Source of the DNA: JAAZMI01 sp050948785
GTDB lineage: Bacteria; Bacillota; Dethiobacteria; DTU022; UBA8154
Assembly: GCA_050948785.1 (NCBI GenBank)
Contig: JBMNEM010000002.1
Span: forward strand, 186,001-250,000
Direction: 5' to 3'
Length of the DNA: 64,000 bases
Numbering within the stretch: the stretch's first letter is position 1; each line of letters opens with the position of its first letter. Made by a program: the position numbers and the translations under genes. Below the pieces are notes generated by a model, which was not told the DNA's origin, made no database searches, and was given only the letters and a program-made list of their open reading frames with translations. Below are positions 52,729 to 62,560 of the stretch, piece by piece.

Positions 52729-54111
52729 TTATTCCTCCTCCTGGGATGGCAGGTACTTGTCGAGGTACTCGTCCCGGATCCGTTTCAGTTCAGCGCGTGG
52801 CAGAAATGTAAACAGTTCCCATCCGAGGTTGAGAGTTTCCTCGATCGTCCGGTCCTGCTCTTCCCCCTGTGCCACATAGCGAAACTCAAACTCGTCGGCA
52901 AACTGGGAAAATCTCTTGTCTATTTCAGTTAAGGCTGCCTCCCCAAGAATTGCAGCCAGCTCCTTGGCCTCTTTTCCACGTGCATAGGCTGCATAGAGCT
53001 GGTTCATCGTATCGGCGTGATCTTCCCTGGTTTTATCGGCACCAATGCCCTTGTCTTTCAACCTGGAAAGCGAGGGAAGGACGTCGATCGGGGGGTAAAT
53101 ACCTTTGCGGTGCAGGTCACGGCTGATAATGATCTGCCCTTCGGTAATATAACCGGTAAGGTCCGGAATGGGGTGTGTCTTGTCATCCTCGGGCATGGTC
53201 AGGATCGGCAGCTGGGTAATCGAGCCTTTTCTCCCTTTGATCCGGCCGGCCCTTTCATAAATACTGGAAAGGTCCGTATAGAGGTAACCGGGATATCCTC
53301 TCCGCCCCGGCACTTCTTTCCGTGCTGCGGAGATTTCACGCAGGGCCTCGGCATAATTTGTTAAGTCTGTAAGGATTACCAAAACATGCATATCCTGTTC
53401 AAAAGCCAGGTACTCGGCCGCTGTAAGAGCCATCCGGGGGGTAGCGATCCGTTCAATCGCCGGGTCATCGGCCAGGTTGATAAAGATCACCGCCCGTTCA
53501 ATGGCGCCGGTCCGGCGGAAATCGCTGATAAAATATTCGGATTCCTCGAAAGTAATGCCCATAGCGGCGAAAACAACAGCAAACTTCTCTTCCGTGCCCA
53601 AAACTTTAGCCTGCCGGGCAATTTGTGCCGCGAGCCGGGAATGAGGAAGTCCTGAACCGGAGAAAATCGGCAGCTTTTGCCCTCGAACCATGGTATTCAT
53701 CCCGTCAATGGCCGAGACCCCCGTCTGGATAAACTCAGAAGGATAATCCCGGGCATAGGGGTTAATCGGATAACCGTTAATATCGAGTCTCTTATCCGGA
53801 ATAATCTTGGGTCCTTTGTCCCGGGGACGCCCCATGCCGTCAAAAACCCGGCCGAGGATATCCATGGATACAGGCAGCTCAATTCCCTTGCCCAGAAAGC
53901 GGATTTTGGCATCACGGATATTGATACCGCTGGTGCCTTCAAAAACCTGAACCAGGGCAGTATCTCCGCTTACTTCCAGGACCTGGCCGCGGCGTATCTC
54001 TCCACCGGGCAGCTCGATCTCCGTTAATTCCTGGTAAGTTATTCCTTCCACATTTTCCACCAGCATCAAAGGGCCGGCTACTTCGACAACAGTTTTATAC
54101 TCTTTAAGCAA
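52729..54111 (-). CDS. atpB: V-type ATP synthase subunit B
   Basis: A 460-residue non-catalytic head subunit. The N-terminus LKEYKTVVEVAGPLMLVENV is that of family members when read from TTG at 54111, which has GGAGGGG 6 bases upstream; the longer frame from 54132 is unlikely. Nucleotide-site remnants (PIFSGSGLPHSRLAAQIARQ) replace a true Walker A, as expected. It overlaps the end of subunit A by 8 bases, so the two are translationally coupled. Confidence 0.95.
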   Translation of the reverse strand: MLKEYKTVVEVAGPLMLVENVEGITYQELTEIELPGGEIRRGQVLEVSGDTALVQVFEGTSGINIRDAKIRFLGKGIELPVSMDILGRVFDGMGRPRDKGPKIIPDKRLDINGYPINPYARDYPSEFIQTGVSAIDGMNTMVRGQKLPIFSGSGLPHSRLAAQIARQAKVLGTEEKFAVVFAAMGITFEESEYFISDFRRTGAIERAVIFINLADDPAIERIATPRMALTAAEYLAFEQDMHVLVILTDLTNYAEALREISAARKEVPGRRGYPGYLYTDLSSIYERAGRIKGRKGSITQLPILTMPEDDKTHPIPDLTGYITEGQIIISRDLHRKGIYPPIDVLPSLSRLKDKGIGADKTREDHADTMNQLYAAYARGKEAKELAAILGEAALTEIDKRFSQFADEFEFRYVAQGEEQDRTIEETLNLGWELFTFLPRAELKRIRDEYLDKYLPSQEEE

Positions 54112-55888
54112 CCGCTTCCCCTCCCTCGCCACTTAATTGCCCCACCTGTTTTTTAATCTCCTCGTCAATATTATCCAGCCCCGCAAGATCTTCTTCCGCC
54201 ACATATTTGGCGCGGGCGATACGCTCGCGAACCGGCAGAGTAAAGAGTGCATCCAGGTCCAGATCGAGTTCTCCTTTTTCGACTACTTTCAGTGCCTCAT
54301 GGTGGAAATTCAAAATCAGCTCCATCATCCGGAACTGTTTCTCAATGGAAGTATAGGTGTCCACCTCATGGAAGGAGTTTTGGTGGAGGAAGTCTTCGCG
54401 AATGGATTTGGCTGTTTCCAGCGTCAGCTTTTCCCTGGGGGAGAGGGCATCAATCCCGACCAGCCGTACAATCTCCTCCAGCTCTGCTTCTTCCTGCAAA
54501 ATCCGCATCGCTTCACGTCGCATCTCGATCCACTTCTCACCCAGCAGTTCGCGGAAATAAGGATCTACGTTTTCCTGGTAGAGAGAATAGCTTAAAAGCC
54601 AGTTAATCGCCGGGAAGTGGCGACGGTAAGCCAGCGTGGCATCCAGACTCCAGAAAACCTTCACAACCCGCAGCGTGGCCTGCGTCACCGGTTCGGAGAG
54701 GTCGCCGCCGGGGGGTGAAACCGCCCCTACAACCGTCAGGGCGCCATCACGCTCATCACTGCCCAGGCAGATTGTCCGCCCCGCCCTTTCATAAAACTCC
54801 GCCACACGGGAACCGAGATAAGCAGGATAGCCTTCTTCCCCGGGCATCTCCTCCAGGCGGCCGGACATCTCTCTTAAAGCTTCGGCCCAGCGTGAGGTGG
54901 AATCAGCCATCAACGCTACACTGTAACCCATATCCCGGAAGTACTCCGCAATGGTAATTCCTGTATAAATGGAAGCTTCCCGGGCCGCCACCGGCATGTT
55001 GGAAGTATTGGCAATCAAAACCGTCCTTTTCATCAGGGGTTCATTGCTTTTCGGGTCCAACAGCTCCGGGAACTCCATGAGCACGTCGGTCATCTCATTA
55101 CCACGCTCACCGCAGCCGATGTAAACAACAATTTCAGCATCAGCCCACTTGGCCAGCTGGTGCTGCGTTACCGTTTTGCCGCTGCCGAAGGGGCCGGGAA
55201 TACAGGCGGTCCCGCCCTTGGCCACCGGGAAAAGTGTATCAAGAATGCGCTGCCCGGTAATCAAAGGAACGTAGGGCCCCAGTTTTTCTTTGTACGGGCG
55301 CCCCTTTCTCACCGGCCATTTTTGCATCATGTTAAGCTCTATAATGCCGCCTTCGGTTTCCAGACGGGCGATCGTATCGGTCACCGTGGCCTCTCCTTTG
55401 AAAATCTCCACCACTTTACCGGAGACAACATGGGGAGGAACCATAATACGGTGCTCTACCAAAGTAGTTTCCTGCACCGTTCCTAAAATATCCCCGGTGT
55501 GCACTGTGTCTCCCTTTTTTACACGGGGCACAAATTCCCACTTGCGTTCCCGATCCAGGGCTACGGCCTCCACCCCTCTGGTGATATAGTCACCGACCTT
55601 CTTCCAGACAACATCCAAAGGACGCTGGACCCCATCGAAGATCGCTTCAATAAGGCCCGGGCCCAGCTCCACGCTTAAAGGCATACCCGTATTGTGTACC
55701 GGTTCACCCGGCCCCAGGCCGGCTGTCTCCTCATATACCTGGATGGAGGCCTGATCTCCGCGCATCTCGATGATCTCACCCAGCAGCCCGGCTTCGCTGA
55801 CCTTGACCATATCGTACATCCGGGCCTCACTCATGTTTTCAGCTATAACCAGCGGGCCGGAAACTTTGATTATTCGACCAACTTCCAA
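54104..55888 (-). CDS. atpA: V-type ATP synthase subunit A, catalytic
   Basis: About 594 residues when started at TTG 55888, 8 bases after GAAAGAGGG. The N-terminus then reads EVGRIIKVSGPLVIAENM as in homologues. Walker A is GPFGSGKT (about residues 232-239), with ADSTSRWAEALREMSGRLEE and SPPGGDLSEPVTQATLRVVK following. The about 90-residue non-homologous insert typical of V/A-type A subunits is present (EFVPRVKKGDTVHTGDILGT). It binds and hydrolyses or makes ATP in the cytoplasmic head. It begins 5 bases downstream of the subunit F stop. Confidence 0.96.
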   Translation of the reverse strand: MEVGRIIKVSGPLVIAENMSEARMYDMVKVSEAGLLGEIIEMRGDQASIQVYEETAGLGPGEPVHNTGMPLSVELGPGLIEAIFDGVQRPLDVVWKKVGDYITRGVEAVALDRERKWEFVPRVKKGDTVHTGDILGTVQETTLVEHRIMVPPHVVSGKVVEIFKGEATVTDTIARLETEGGIIELNMMQKWPVRKGRPYKEKLGPYVPLITGQRILDTLFPVAKGGTACIPGPFGSGKTVTQHQLAKWADAEIVVYIGCGERGNEMTDVLMEFPELLDPKSNEPLMKRTVLIANTSNMPVAAREASIYTGITIAEYFRDMGYSVALMADSTSRWAEALREMSGRLEEMPGEEGYPAYLGSRVAEFYERAGRTICLGSDERDGALTVVGAVSPPGGDLSEPVTQATLRVVKVFWSLDATLAYRRHFPAINWLLSYSLYQENVDPYFRELLGEKWIEMRREAMRILQEEAELEEIVRLVGIDALSPREKLTLETAKSIREDFLHQNSFHEVDTYTSIEKQFRMMELILNFHHEALKVVEKGELDLDLDALFTLPVRERIARAKYVAEEDLAGLDNIDEEIKKQVGQLSGEGGEAVA

Positions 55889-55892
55889 GTTA

Positions 55893-56222
55893 TCAACCCT
55901 CTTTCCTGAATAAGATATCCGCACCAATTGCTTTTTCTACGCTTTCCTTAACCTTGTTCATACCAATACCCAGTGTGCCTTTATTATTGGGAATGGGGAC
56001 AACAACCGGCAGGAAACGTTTATTCAGCTCTGCAATGGGATCCCCAAGGTGCTGAGCAAGTTCTTCCGTAATAAAAAGCACAGCATAATTCTCTTTGGAC
56101 ACCTGCTTTAATACCGAAAGCGCAGCTTGAGCATCAACCACAGGAAAAGTTGTTACCCCCAGGGTCTTAAACCCTAAGATGGAGTCTTTATCACCGAGCA
56201 CACCGATCTTAAACGTAGACAT
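55893..56222 (-). CDS. atpF: V-type ATP synthase subunit F
   Basis: About 109 residues with a Rossmann-like fold: KIGVLGDKDSILGFKTLGVT at the start, VLFITEELAQHL in the middle. ATG at 56222 overlaps the end of subunit C by 14 bases; the longer in-frame extension upstream lacks family similarity. It sits on the central stalk with D. Confidence 0.93.
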   Translation of the reverse strand: MSTFKIGVLGDKDSILGFKTLGVTTFPVVDAQAALSVLKQVSKENYAVLFITEELAQHLGDPIAELNKRFLPVVVPIPNNKGTLGIGMNKVKESVEKAIGADILFRKEG

Positions 56223-57216
56223 TACGTAATCTCTCCCTGATCGCTTCAATGGGTAATCCGTTAATTTTTCCCACCAAAATCGCCCTGATATTTTTAATTT
56301 CAATCTCCTTGGCATGTAAATAACCAACTAAAGGATCCAGGCTAAAAGGTTTGCGTTTACCCTGCTGCAGGTAAGCAGTCAGAAGATCATCCGCCAGTTT
56401 TTCAAAATTGGTAATGTTCCCTTTTTCCTGCCATTCACGCACTCCCTCACTGACTACAGCAGCATAATCGCTCATGGCCAGGCGATCGGCCAAAAATTCC
56501 AGCGGCTCATCCAGGAGATTGATAAACAGGTCCGCGGGAAGGCGGCCATAAGGGAGAAACGCCTTTTTCAAAAATTCCTTATCACGGCCCATACGTTTTA
56601 CACGCAAAAAGGTCTTGATATTCGTCAGATCCGCTTCCCGCACAAATAAACCTTCCAAAACAGTGGAACGTAGCTCCCGGGCAGCGCTGATGAGCATCGC
56701 ATAAAGGGTCCGATCCAGGGAAAGATCTATTATCTGAGGATCGCCCGAAACGACAAACTCTTCCATAATCTGCTCCACAGCAGCACGCAGAGCTGCGGGT
56801 AACTCCTGAAAATTCTCCTCGGCGACGATGGCCCGTAATTTATCAAGGGGGATTGTGCCCACGGGAAATAAGAGCGTATCGCCGTCCTCATTCAGGTATT
56901 TGGCCTTCAGCAGCACCTTCAGATTGTGAAGATCATATTTTAAAGAAATCAAATCCGTAAGATGGGCTTCGGGATTTATTTTCTGTACCAATTGATAAGT
57001 GCGCCGTATTTCTTCCTGTAAAATTTTCTCAAACTCATAAACACTGTCCAACTCTGCCACCATATTGGCATAATCAGTTTCGGCCAGCACTTTGAGTGCC
57101 TCATCCACTGTAGGGGCTTCCACCATTCTTTCCAGTTTACTTTTATCTAAAAGGCGTGTTTCCAAAACCCTGATCCGCCCTACAGCATAGGCATAGACTG
57201 TCTCACTCACAGGCAT
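56209..57216 (-). CDS. atpC: V-type ATP synthase subunit C
   Basis: A 335-residue, all-helical subunit that joins the central stalk to the c-ring. YAYAVGRIRVLETRLLDKSK near the start, DLISLKYDLHNLKVLLKAKY in the middle and PLVGYLHAKEIEIKNIRAIL near the end are family features. It lies 35 bases after subunit E. Confidence 0.93.
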   Translation of the reverse strand: MPVSETVYAYAVGRIRVLETRLLDKSKLERMVEAPTVDEALKVLAETDYANMVAELDSVYEFEKILQEEIRRTYQLVQKINPEAHLTDLISLKYDLHNLKVLLKAKYLNEDGDTLLFPVGTIPLDKLRAIVAEENFQELPAALRAAVEQIMEEFVVSGDPQIIDLSLDRTLYAMLISAARELRSTVLEGLFVREADLTNIKTFLRVKRMGRDKEFLKKAFLPYGRLPADLFINLLDEPLEFLADRLAMSDYAAVVSEGVREWQEKGNITNFEKLADDLLTAYLQQGKRKPFSLDPLVGYLHAKEIEIKNIRAILVGKINGLPIEAIRERLRNVYV

Positions 57217-57251
57217 TTATCTTGCCTCCTTCCCTCCCCGCGCCTTAAAGA

Positions 57252-57860
57252 TTACCCCTCTTTAAAGAGTAATGCAGCCACTTCCGGTTCCAGTTCATCC
57301 CTCTGCATTTCCAAAAGCGCATGGAAAGAGTTATTGATTTCCACCCCTTCGGATTGCAGAATAAAACCGCCCCCTATTTCCGAGGCTTCCTGCCCTAGGG
57401 AAACCTTTCCCGTCCGGCCCGTGGCCGCGAGCTCCTGACCAAGATCTTTCCAGAATTTAGCTGGAATTCCGGCCTTATCCCGTGGGGAAAGAATGATCAC
57501 TTCTTCACCTGTCTTCATCGAAGCCAGAAGCATTTGACGCAAATAATCCAAATATGCGGCCTCTTCAAGGTTTACAAGCCTGGCGACGGCTTGTTCAAAA
57601 GTCTCCTCAATCAATTCTTGTTTGGCTGCCAGTATCTCTTTGCGTGCATCCAGTTGGGCAATGCCCAAAATGCGTCGTTTTTGCTCCTCCGCCTCTTTTT
57701 GCGCACGTTCCAGGATCTGCTCTTTTCTTTTACCAGCCTCTTTTTCCGCCTCGGCAAGAATAGCGCTGGCCTTTCCGGCAGCTTCTGCAACGATCTTCTC
57801 AGCTTGAGCCCGGGCATCATCAAGTATGCGCCGGCTGATCCTTTCCGCTCCCGCTTGCAT
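57252..57860 (-). CDS. atpE: V-type ATP synthase subunit E
   Basis: A 202-residue peripheral-stalk protein: a long charged coiled coil (about residues 5-90, rich in Lys/Glu/Ala) and a C-terminal domain ending LEMQRDELEPEVAALLF, as in V/A subunit E. ATG at 57860 follows GAAGGGAG by 8 bases and is preferred over GTG three codons upstream. It pairs with the short H/G-type subunit encoded first in the operon. Confidence 0.92.
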   Translation of the reverse strand: MQAGAERISRRILDDARAQAEKIVAEAAGKASAILAEAEKEAGKRKEQILERAQKEAEEQKRRILGIAQLDARKEILAAKQELIEETFEQAVARLVNLEEAAYLDYLRQMLLASMKTGEEVIILSPRDKAGIPAKFWKDLGQELAATGRTGKVSLGQEASEIGGGFILQSEGVEINNSFHALLEMQRDELEPEVAALLFKEG

Positions 57861-57887
57861 ACCGAACACTCCCTTCTAACGCTTCGC

Positions 57888-58358
57888 CTAGATGACGATC
57901 CCGAAAAGCAGCATGATCGAAGCCAGGAGGGCCAGTACCGCATAGGTTTCAACCATAACCGCGTAAACAATCGCTTTACCCAATTCTTCCGGCCGCTTGG
58001 CAATCAGGCCTACCCCGGCTGCTGCTGCCTTCCCCTGGGAAATCGCCGACAGATATCCCACAATGGCAATCGGCAGTGCCGCCATAAAAATGGAAACACC
58101 TTGCTGCATGGTCAAATCGAGCAGGCTTCCCCCGATGACACCCACCTTTTGCATGATCAGAAAACCGGTTAAAAGTCCATAGATTCCCTGTGTTCCCGGA
58201 AGAGCCTGCATTAAAAGGGTTTGCCCAAATTTGTCGGGATCCTCCGTGATCACACCGGCAGCGCTTTCACCCACCAGTCCGACTCCTATCGCCGAACCAA
58301 TTCCCGCCAAAGCTACTGCCAGAGCAGCACCCAAAAGTGCCCATACTATTCCTGACAT
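57888..58358 (-). CDS. atpK: V-type ATP synthase subunit K (c-ring), sodium-type signature
   Basis: A 156-residue double-hairpin proteolipid with four membrane helices. Helix 2 has LPGTQGIYGLL, the turn to helix 3 and its end has SAISQG, and helix 4 has MVETYAVL. These match the ligand positions known for Na+ in the Enterococcus hirae K ring (Leu, Thr and Gln in helix 2, Gln in helix 3, Glu in helix 4). Helix 2 lacks a carboxylate, so each subunit carries one ion site per four helices. ATG follows GGGAGGC; the upstream extension is not credible. Sodium coupling is inferred. Confidence 0.94.
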   Translation of the reverse strand: MSGIVWALLGAALAVALAGIGSAIGVGLVGESAAGVITEDPDKFGQTLLMQALPGTQGIYGLLTGFLIMQKVGVIGGSLLDLTMQQGVSIFMAALPIAIVGYLSAISQGKAAAAGVGLIAKRPEELGKAIVYAVMVETYAVLALLASIMLLFGIVI

Positions 58359-58362
58359 ATTT

Positions 58363-60312
58363 TCATGCCTCCCTTTCTTCAATCTCTACAAATTTGGTTG
58401 TTTTACAAAAAGGCCGAAAGGGTCTTCCCCCGCCTTCAAAAAACTTACCGAAAAATTCAATGTACTGCAAACGGCTGGTATGAACATAAGCGCCCAAGGT
58501 ATTGATAATCAAATTAAAAGAATGTCCCCCTATAAGAAGGATGATCATGATGATGATACCGATGACACTTCCACCCAAAAGACCACCCATCGTGTTGATA
58601 GCGGAAGCGATTACACCGGTTGCCAGTCCTAAAGCCAGTAGACGTGAATAGGAGAGCACATCACTCAGAAAGCCGGTCACATCATAGAGACTGACCAGGC
58701 CGCTGAAGAACTTTTTGAAGATCCCCTTCTGGCTGCGCCCCTGGGTCAAAACCAGCCCCACTGCACCGGCAATGGACATCCATTTACCGGCAGAACCCCC
58801 CTGGGGTAAAAACAGCAAAACCAGGCCGATTAGAAAGATATACCACAAACCCTGGTCGAAGACAGCATCGAGAATCTTCCCGCGCTTAATGTTCTGGTAA
58901 GCCTGGACGCCCATTCCCGTAAAAATATGGATACCCCCTAAAATGCAGGAAACAATGAGCATCCGCATGGGGTCATCCAGCGGGTTGAACCATAAAGGTT
59001 TAATTTTAATTAAATCCCCAAACCAACTGCCCATCAAAATACCGGCAAGAAATGCAGAGATCCCCCCTAAAAAAAGCAGCTTGATGAGCTGCTTGCCCAT
59101 ACCTTTCAGCTTTATCTTACGGGTCAGTAAATAGGCGAGTAAAGAAAGGATCACACCGTATCCGGCATCGGAGAGGCACATACCAAAAAAAACAAAGAAA
59201 AAAGGTGCCATCAGCGGTGTCGGGTCAGCTTCATGCCGGCTGGGAGTACTGTACATACGGGTTACAACTTCGTAGGCATCTGTCACCCCGCCGTTTTGAA
59301 GCAAAACGGGAACATTTTCTTCCGGTTCAGGATCCCGGGTGACAAGCAAAGCCGTTTCCGTTTTTTCGGCCAGTATTTTTTCAAGATCGGCAACAAGCGG
59401 CTTGGGCACCCAGCCTTCCAGTAAAAAGGCGGTTTCTGTCCGGGCCAGGTTGCCGACGGCCTCCTTTTGTGCCCGTTCAATCTCCAGATAATCATAATAA
59501 GCCATTAAATGCGGGCGGTGAAGAAGGAGCTCTTCCACCTTTTGCCTGAGCTTTTCTCTTTTAAGGTTGATCTCCTCTATTTTTCCATTCAGTTTGTTGA
59601 TAGATTGGGCCACAGTGCCTGTAATACCGGGAAAATGGACCTCCGTGGCACCGGTCTCCTTGAAAAGCTCTTGGGCCTGCACCGTTTCTTCAGCAAAACA
59701 AATATAAAAAACGTAGGCCTGCTCTCGATCAGCCGATACTATTTCAAAGTAGTGTTCGGAAGCTTTTTCGGCCAGAGCTTTTTGCAGGGCCGGCAGTTCA
59801 TCTGCCGGGACCGCCAGCAGCTGCATCCGCAGCCGCTCCGTATTTTCTATCTGTTCCAGCGGCAGGGAAAAACCTGCCCAGGGCGTCAGTCCCAGAAGCA
59901 GATTATGGCAGCGTGTTTCTTCATTACGCAGACTTGTCAGCCCTTCATCCACTTCCCGGCAGGACTTATAAACATCCTGAACCTCTTCCCCACGGGAAAT
60001 ATAGTTCGCATATTCATCCGGAGTGAGATTAAGCTTGGCTCCCGTAAATTGTTCCATAAAACTTTTACGCATAGGAAAATAGCGCTGAAAAAAATCAATG
60101 CAGTAGCGGATTTCACCCAACCGTGATTCAAGGCGCGCCACCTCTTCTGCTGCTCCCTCCGGCAAAAGCAGGGATTCCATTTCTCCCCAGGCGCTGCTCT
60201 CTTTTAAGTCCACCAACTCGACCGTTCCTAATTCCTGCAAAATATTAATCACCGTATCTTTTTCCTGTTGGTGGGCAAAGAGAAATATTTTTTGCATATC
60301 AACTATCGGCAT
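58363..60312 (-). CDS. atpI: V-type ATP synthase subunit I
   Basis: A 649-residue membrane stator. The cytoplasmic N-terminal half (about 1-350) is helical and coiled; the C-terminal half has about seven to eight helices, with FFVFFGMCLSDAGYGVILSL and YSRLLALGLATGVIASAINT (essential Arg) and a closing GAYVHTSRLQYIEFFGKFFE. It carries ions between the c-ring and the two half-channels. It overlaps the H gene by 14 bases and is 4 bases from the K gene. Confidence 0.95.
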   Translation of the reverse strand: MPIVDMQKIFLFAHQQEKDTVINILQELGTVELVDLKESSAWGEMESLLLPEGAAEEVARLESRLGEIRYCIDFFQRYFPMRKSFMEQFTGAKLNLTPDEYANYISRGEEVQDVYKSCREVDEGLTSLRNEETRCHNLLLGLTPWAGFSLPLEQIENTERLRMQLLAVPADELPALQKALAEKASEHYFEIVSADREQAYVFYICFAEETVQAQELFKETGATEVHFPGITGTVAQSINKLNGKIEEINLKREKLRQKVEELLLHRPHLMAYYDYLEIERAQKEAVGNLARTETAFLLEGWVPKPLVADLEKILAEKTETALLVTRDPEPEENVPVLLQNGGVTDAYEVVTRMYSTPSRHEADPTPLMAPFFFVFFGMCLSDAGYGVILSLLAYLLTRKIKLKGMGKQLIKLLFLGGISAFLAGILMGSWFGDLIKIKPLWFNPLDDPMRMLIVSCILGGIHIFTGMGVQAYQNIKRGKILDAVFDQGLWYIFLIGLVLLFLPQGGSAGKWMSIAGAVGLVLTQGRSQKGIFKKFFSGLVSLYDVTGFLSDVLSYSRLLALGLATGVIASAINTMGGLLGGSVIGIIIMIILLIGGHSFNLIINTLGAYVHTSRLQYIEFFGKFFEGGGRPFRPFCKTTKFVEIEEREA

Positions 60313-60637
60313 GAATACTCACAACCTTCCCGGCAATCATGGCTACAGCCTCCGGCAGCCGGGCTCCGGCCTCAGATTTGATGCTCTCAATTTCCTTTTG
60401 ATAAGCTTCTGCAAGGGCGGCCGCTTCCTGCCGGGCTTCTGTTTCAGCTTTGGCCAATAATTCCCCGGACTGCTCTTCGGCAGCAGCGATACCCTCCTTC
60501 AACAGCTGCGCCGCCTGCTCCTCGGCCTCCCTGATGATCTGCCGTGCCTTTTGCTGGGCTTCCCGGATCAGATCATCTGCCTGCCGCTCTGTTTCTCTGA
60601 TAGATTCCACCAGCTTTACCGTCAAACGCCTCACCAC
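60299..60637 (-). CDS. atpH: V-type ATP synthase subunit H/G-like peripheral stalk protein
   Basis: A 112-residue helical protein with a central Glu/Ala/Gln-rich coiled coil (IREAQQKARQIIREAEEQAA), the typical companion of subunit E. First gene of the operon. The start is uncertain: GTG at 60637 lies directly behind AAGAGG, with AGGAG about 12 bases upstream. Confidence 0.85.
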   Translation of the reverse strand: MVRRLTVKLVESIRETERQADDLIREAQQKARQIIREAEEQAAQLLKEGIAAAEEQSGELLAKAETEARQEAAALAEAYQKEIESIKSEAGARLPEAVAMIAGKVVSIHADS

Positions 60638-61007
60638 CCTCTTGATAGTCTCCTGCTAACAATCCTAGGAAACAAAAAATACGTCACTCAAAGATACATC
60701 TTGTGAAAACAGCAAACAATCTGTTCCTTTAAATTCTTTAATATCTTCATTGTATTAAGAAATGTTATTATAGTAAGAAATGTTTAACTATATTCACCTC
60801 CTCTTTTTTTACTACAACATAAGCGTTTCATGCTGCCCCCGCCTTTTATATATTAATAACCAATCAATGAACAAGCCCTCGAACAAGCCTTCAACTCTTT
60901 TTTAAACAGCATGTTTTTTGTTCTCCAGCCTATCCTATTATACAATTTCTATTCTAGATTTATTCTACATTCTTTCATAAATTCCTTTTCCCTGTGGATA
61001 AAAATTA
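60638..61007. other. AT-rich region upstream of the V-ATPase operon
   Basis: No gene seen. It must hold the V-ATPase promoter. A minus-strand TATAAT is at 60767-60772, but I found no good -35 for it. Direct repeats AAGAAATGTT occur at about 60757 and 60775. Confidence 0.4.
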
Positions 61008-62072
61008 TCAAGGAAAAACTTTACGGGGTTTTAGTTTCCCCAGAGCAATCAGCCCCCCGGATAAAAGCAAAGTATAATATGTCAGTAAGCGCCAAACAAC
61101 CACAAAAATTCCTAAAATAGAAGGAGATACAAAAAACGCGAATAAACTGGCCAGGCCCAACTCTGCAACCCCGCTGCCTCCCGGCAAGGGTACATAAACA
61201 ATGATCATCTGGATCACAAATTGCCAGATTAAGGCCTGCAGGTAAGGCACCGGCTGCCCCAACCCTAGTAATATAATGGGGGCAATACTAAAAAAACAAA
61301 GCCAAAAAGCAACACTCAACAGGATGATCAGAAACATGTTCCCCACTTTAAAACGGTTTAAAGAGCGCGCCGTATGCAGAAAGGCACGGAATTCCTGATT
61401 TAAAAAAAAGTAGGCTTTTTTCCCTGCCGGGCTTCCTTCCAACCAGCGTTTTACCCTGCCCAGGGAGCATATTTTCTGCAGCAGCCCATCAAGGATGTGT
61501 GTCTTCCAAAGGAGAAAAAACAAAAACAGCGCTGTAAAAATAGAAACATAGACAGCATAAATATATATCCTGTTAAAAAAAGTAGGCACAAGTTTCCCCC
61601 GAAAAACCACCAAAAGAGAAACAGCCGTAAGCGTAAAGATTAGCCTGGTGATTAAAGCACGTGTGGCCGTCACGGCAGACGATTCCCCCACCGAAAGGCC
61701 ATGCCTGTTCAGGGCATAAATATGCGCGGGCCATTCACCCGAAGAGAACGGCGTGACTGAGGCAAAAAAAAAGGTCAATAAAAAAACCTGGATCGTATCC
61801 CAAAGTGCCAGGCGTTTCCCACTGTTGAGCGTATACACCAGCAGCTTGATCCGCAAACCCTCCAACACCCATAACACTAAAACCAGGCCGCAGGCAGCTA
61901 AAAGATACTCCACCTTGACCCTTAGCAAGCTCCCCCAAGTATTTTCATCAAAACTTCGTAAAAAAACAAAAAGTGCTGCAGCAACACTTAAAGTTAAAGA
62001 AACACCCAGCCCCTTTTTCCAGGCGGGAAGAGGTTTTGCCACGGCAAAAGCCCCCTTGTAAAATCCTTGCAT
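61008..62072 (-). CDS. Lysylphosphatidylglycerol synthase-type TM domain (UPF0104) protein
   Basis: A 354-residue membrane protein with about eight segments and the LPG_synthase_TM features: LLTFFFASVTPFSSGEWPAH (the PF..GE loop), ATRALITRLIFTLT, and the late YVPLPGGSGVAELGLASLFA. There is no C-terminal aminoacyl-transferase domain, so it is a flippase-like or undefined lipid protein rather than MprF. The substrate is unknown. It is 23 bases upstream of nothing else and follows the dCMP deaminase gene. Confidence 0.85.
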   Translation of the reverse strand: MQGFYKGAFAVAKPLPAWKKGLGVSLTLSVAAALFVFLRSFDENTWGSLLRVKVEYLLAACGLVLVLWVLEGLRIKLLVYTLNSGKRLALWDTIQVFLLTFFFASVTPFSSGEWPAHIYALNRHGLSVGESSAVTATRALITRLIFTLTAVSLLVVFRGKLVPTFFNRIYIYAVYVSIFTALFLFFLLWKTHILDGLLQKICSLGRVKRWLEGSPAGKKAYFFLNQEFRAFLHTARSLNRFKVGNMFLIILLSVAFWLCFFSIAPIILLGLGQPVPYLQALIWQFVIQMIIVYVPLPGGSGVAELGLASLFAFFVSPSILGIFVVVWRLLTYYTLLLSGGLIALGKLKPRKVFP

Positions 62073-62094
62073 AAATTAAAATCCTTACCATTAA

Positions 62095-62511
62095 CTAACC
62101 GTCCCGCGACAGATGCCGGACCTCAATCCCCGGTGTCAGCGCAAACCAGTCAAAATCTGTGGGATAATCCCGGGCAAAAACAACACGGCTGATTCCACAG
62201 TTGATAATACATTTCGCACATTCGGCGCAAGGCCTGTCAGTAACATAAATTGTAGCCCCTTTTCTCTCACCGGGCTCGCATTCCAGCAAAGCATTGATTT
62301 CGGCATGTATTGTTCTGATACAGTGGTTGTTGACCATCAGGCACCCTTCATCAAGACAATGGGCCAGACCGCTAGGACTGCCGTTATACCCTGTCCCTTT
62401 GATTCTTTTGTCTTTCACGATGACTGCCCCGACACGCCTGCGGGGGCAAGTGCTGCGTTCAGCCACCTGAAAGGCAATATCAATAAAATAATTATCCCAA
62501 TCTTTGCGCAT
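62095..62511 (-). CDS. dCMP deaminase (ComEB-like)
   Basis: About 138 residues with the zinc cytidine/deoxycytidylate deaminase core: TIHAEINALL (HAE), and TDRPCAECAKCIINCGI (PCxxC). Near the N-terminus are SKCP-like STCPRRRVGAVIVKDKRIKG and GYNGSPSGLAHC, typical of dCMP deaminases that supply dUMP for thymidylate synthesis. The start at 62511 has AGGTGG 9 bases upstream; longer in-frame ATGs at 62517 and 62535 exist. It lies 49 bases after glyA, another one-carbon/thymidylate gene. Confidence 0.92.
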   Translation of the reverse strand: MRKDWDNYFIDIAFQVAERSTCPRRRVGAVIVKDKRIKGTGYNGSPSGLAHCLDEGCLMVNNHCIRTIHAEINALLECEPGERKGATIYVTDRPCAECAKCIINCGISRVVFARDYPTDFDWFALTPGIEVRHLSRDG

Positions 62512-62560
62512 CAGCATTCCCCACCTGCCCCTCATTTATATAGACCATCTCACCACCCTG

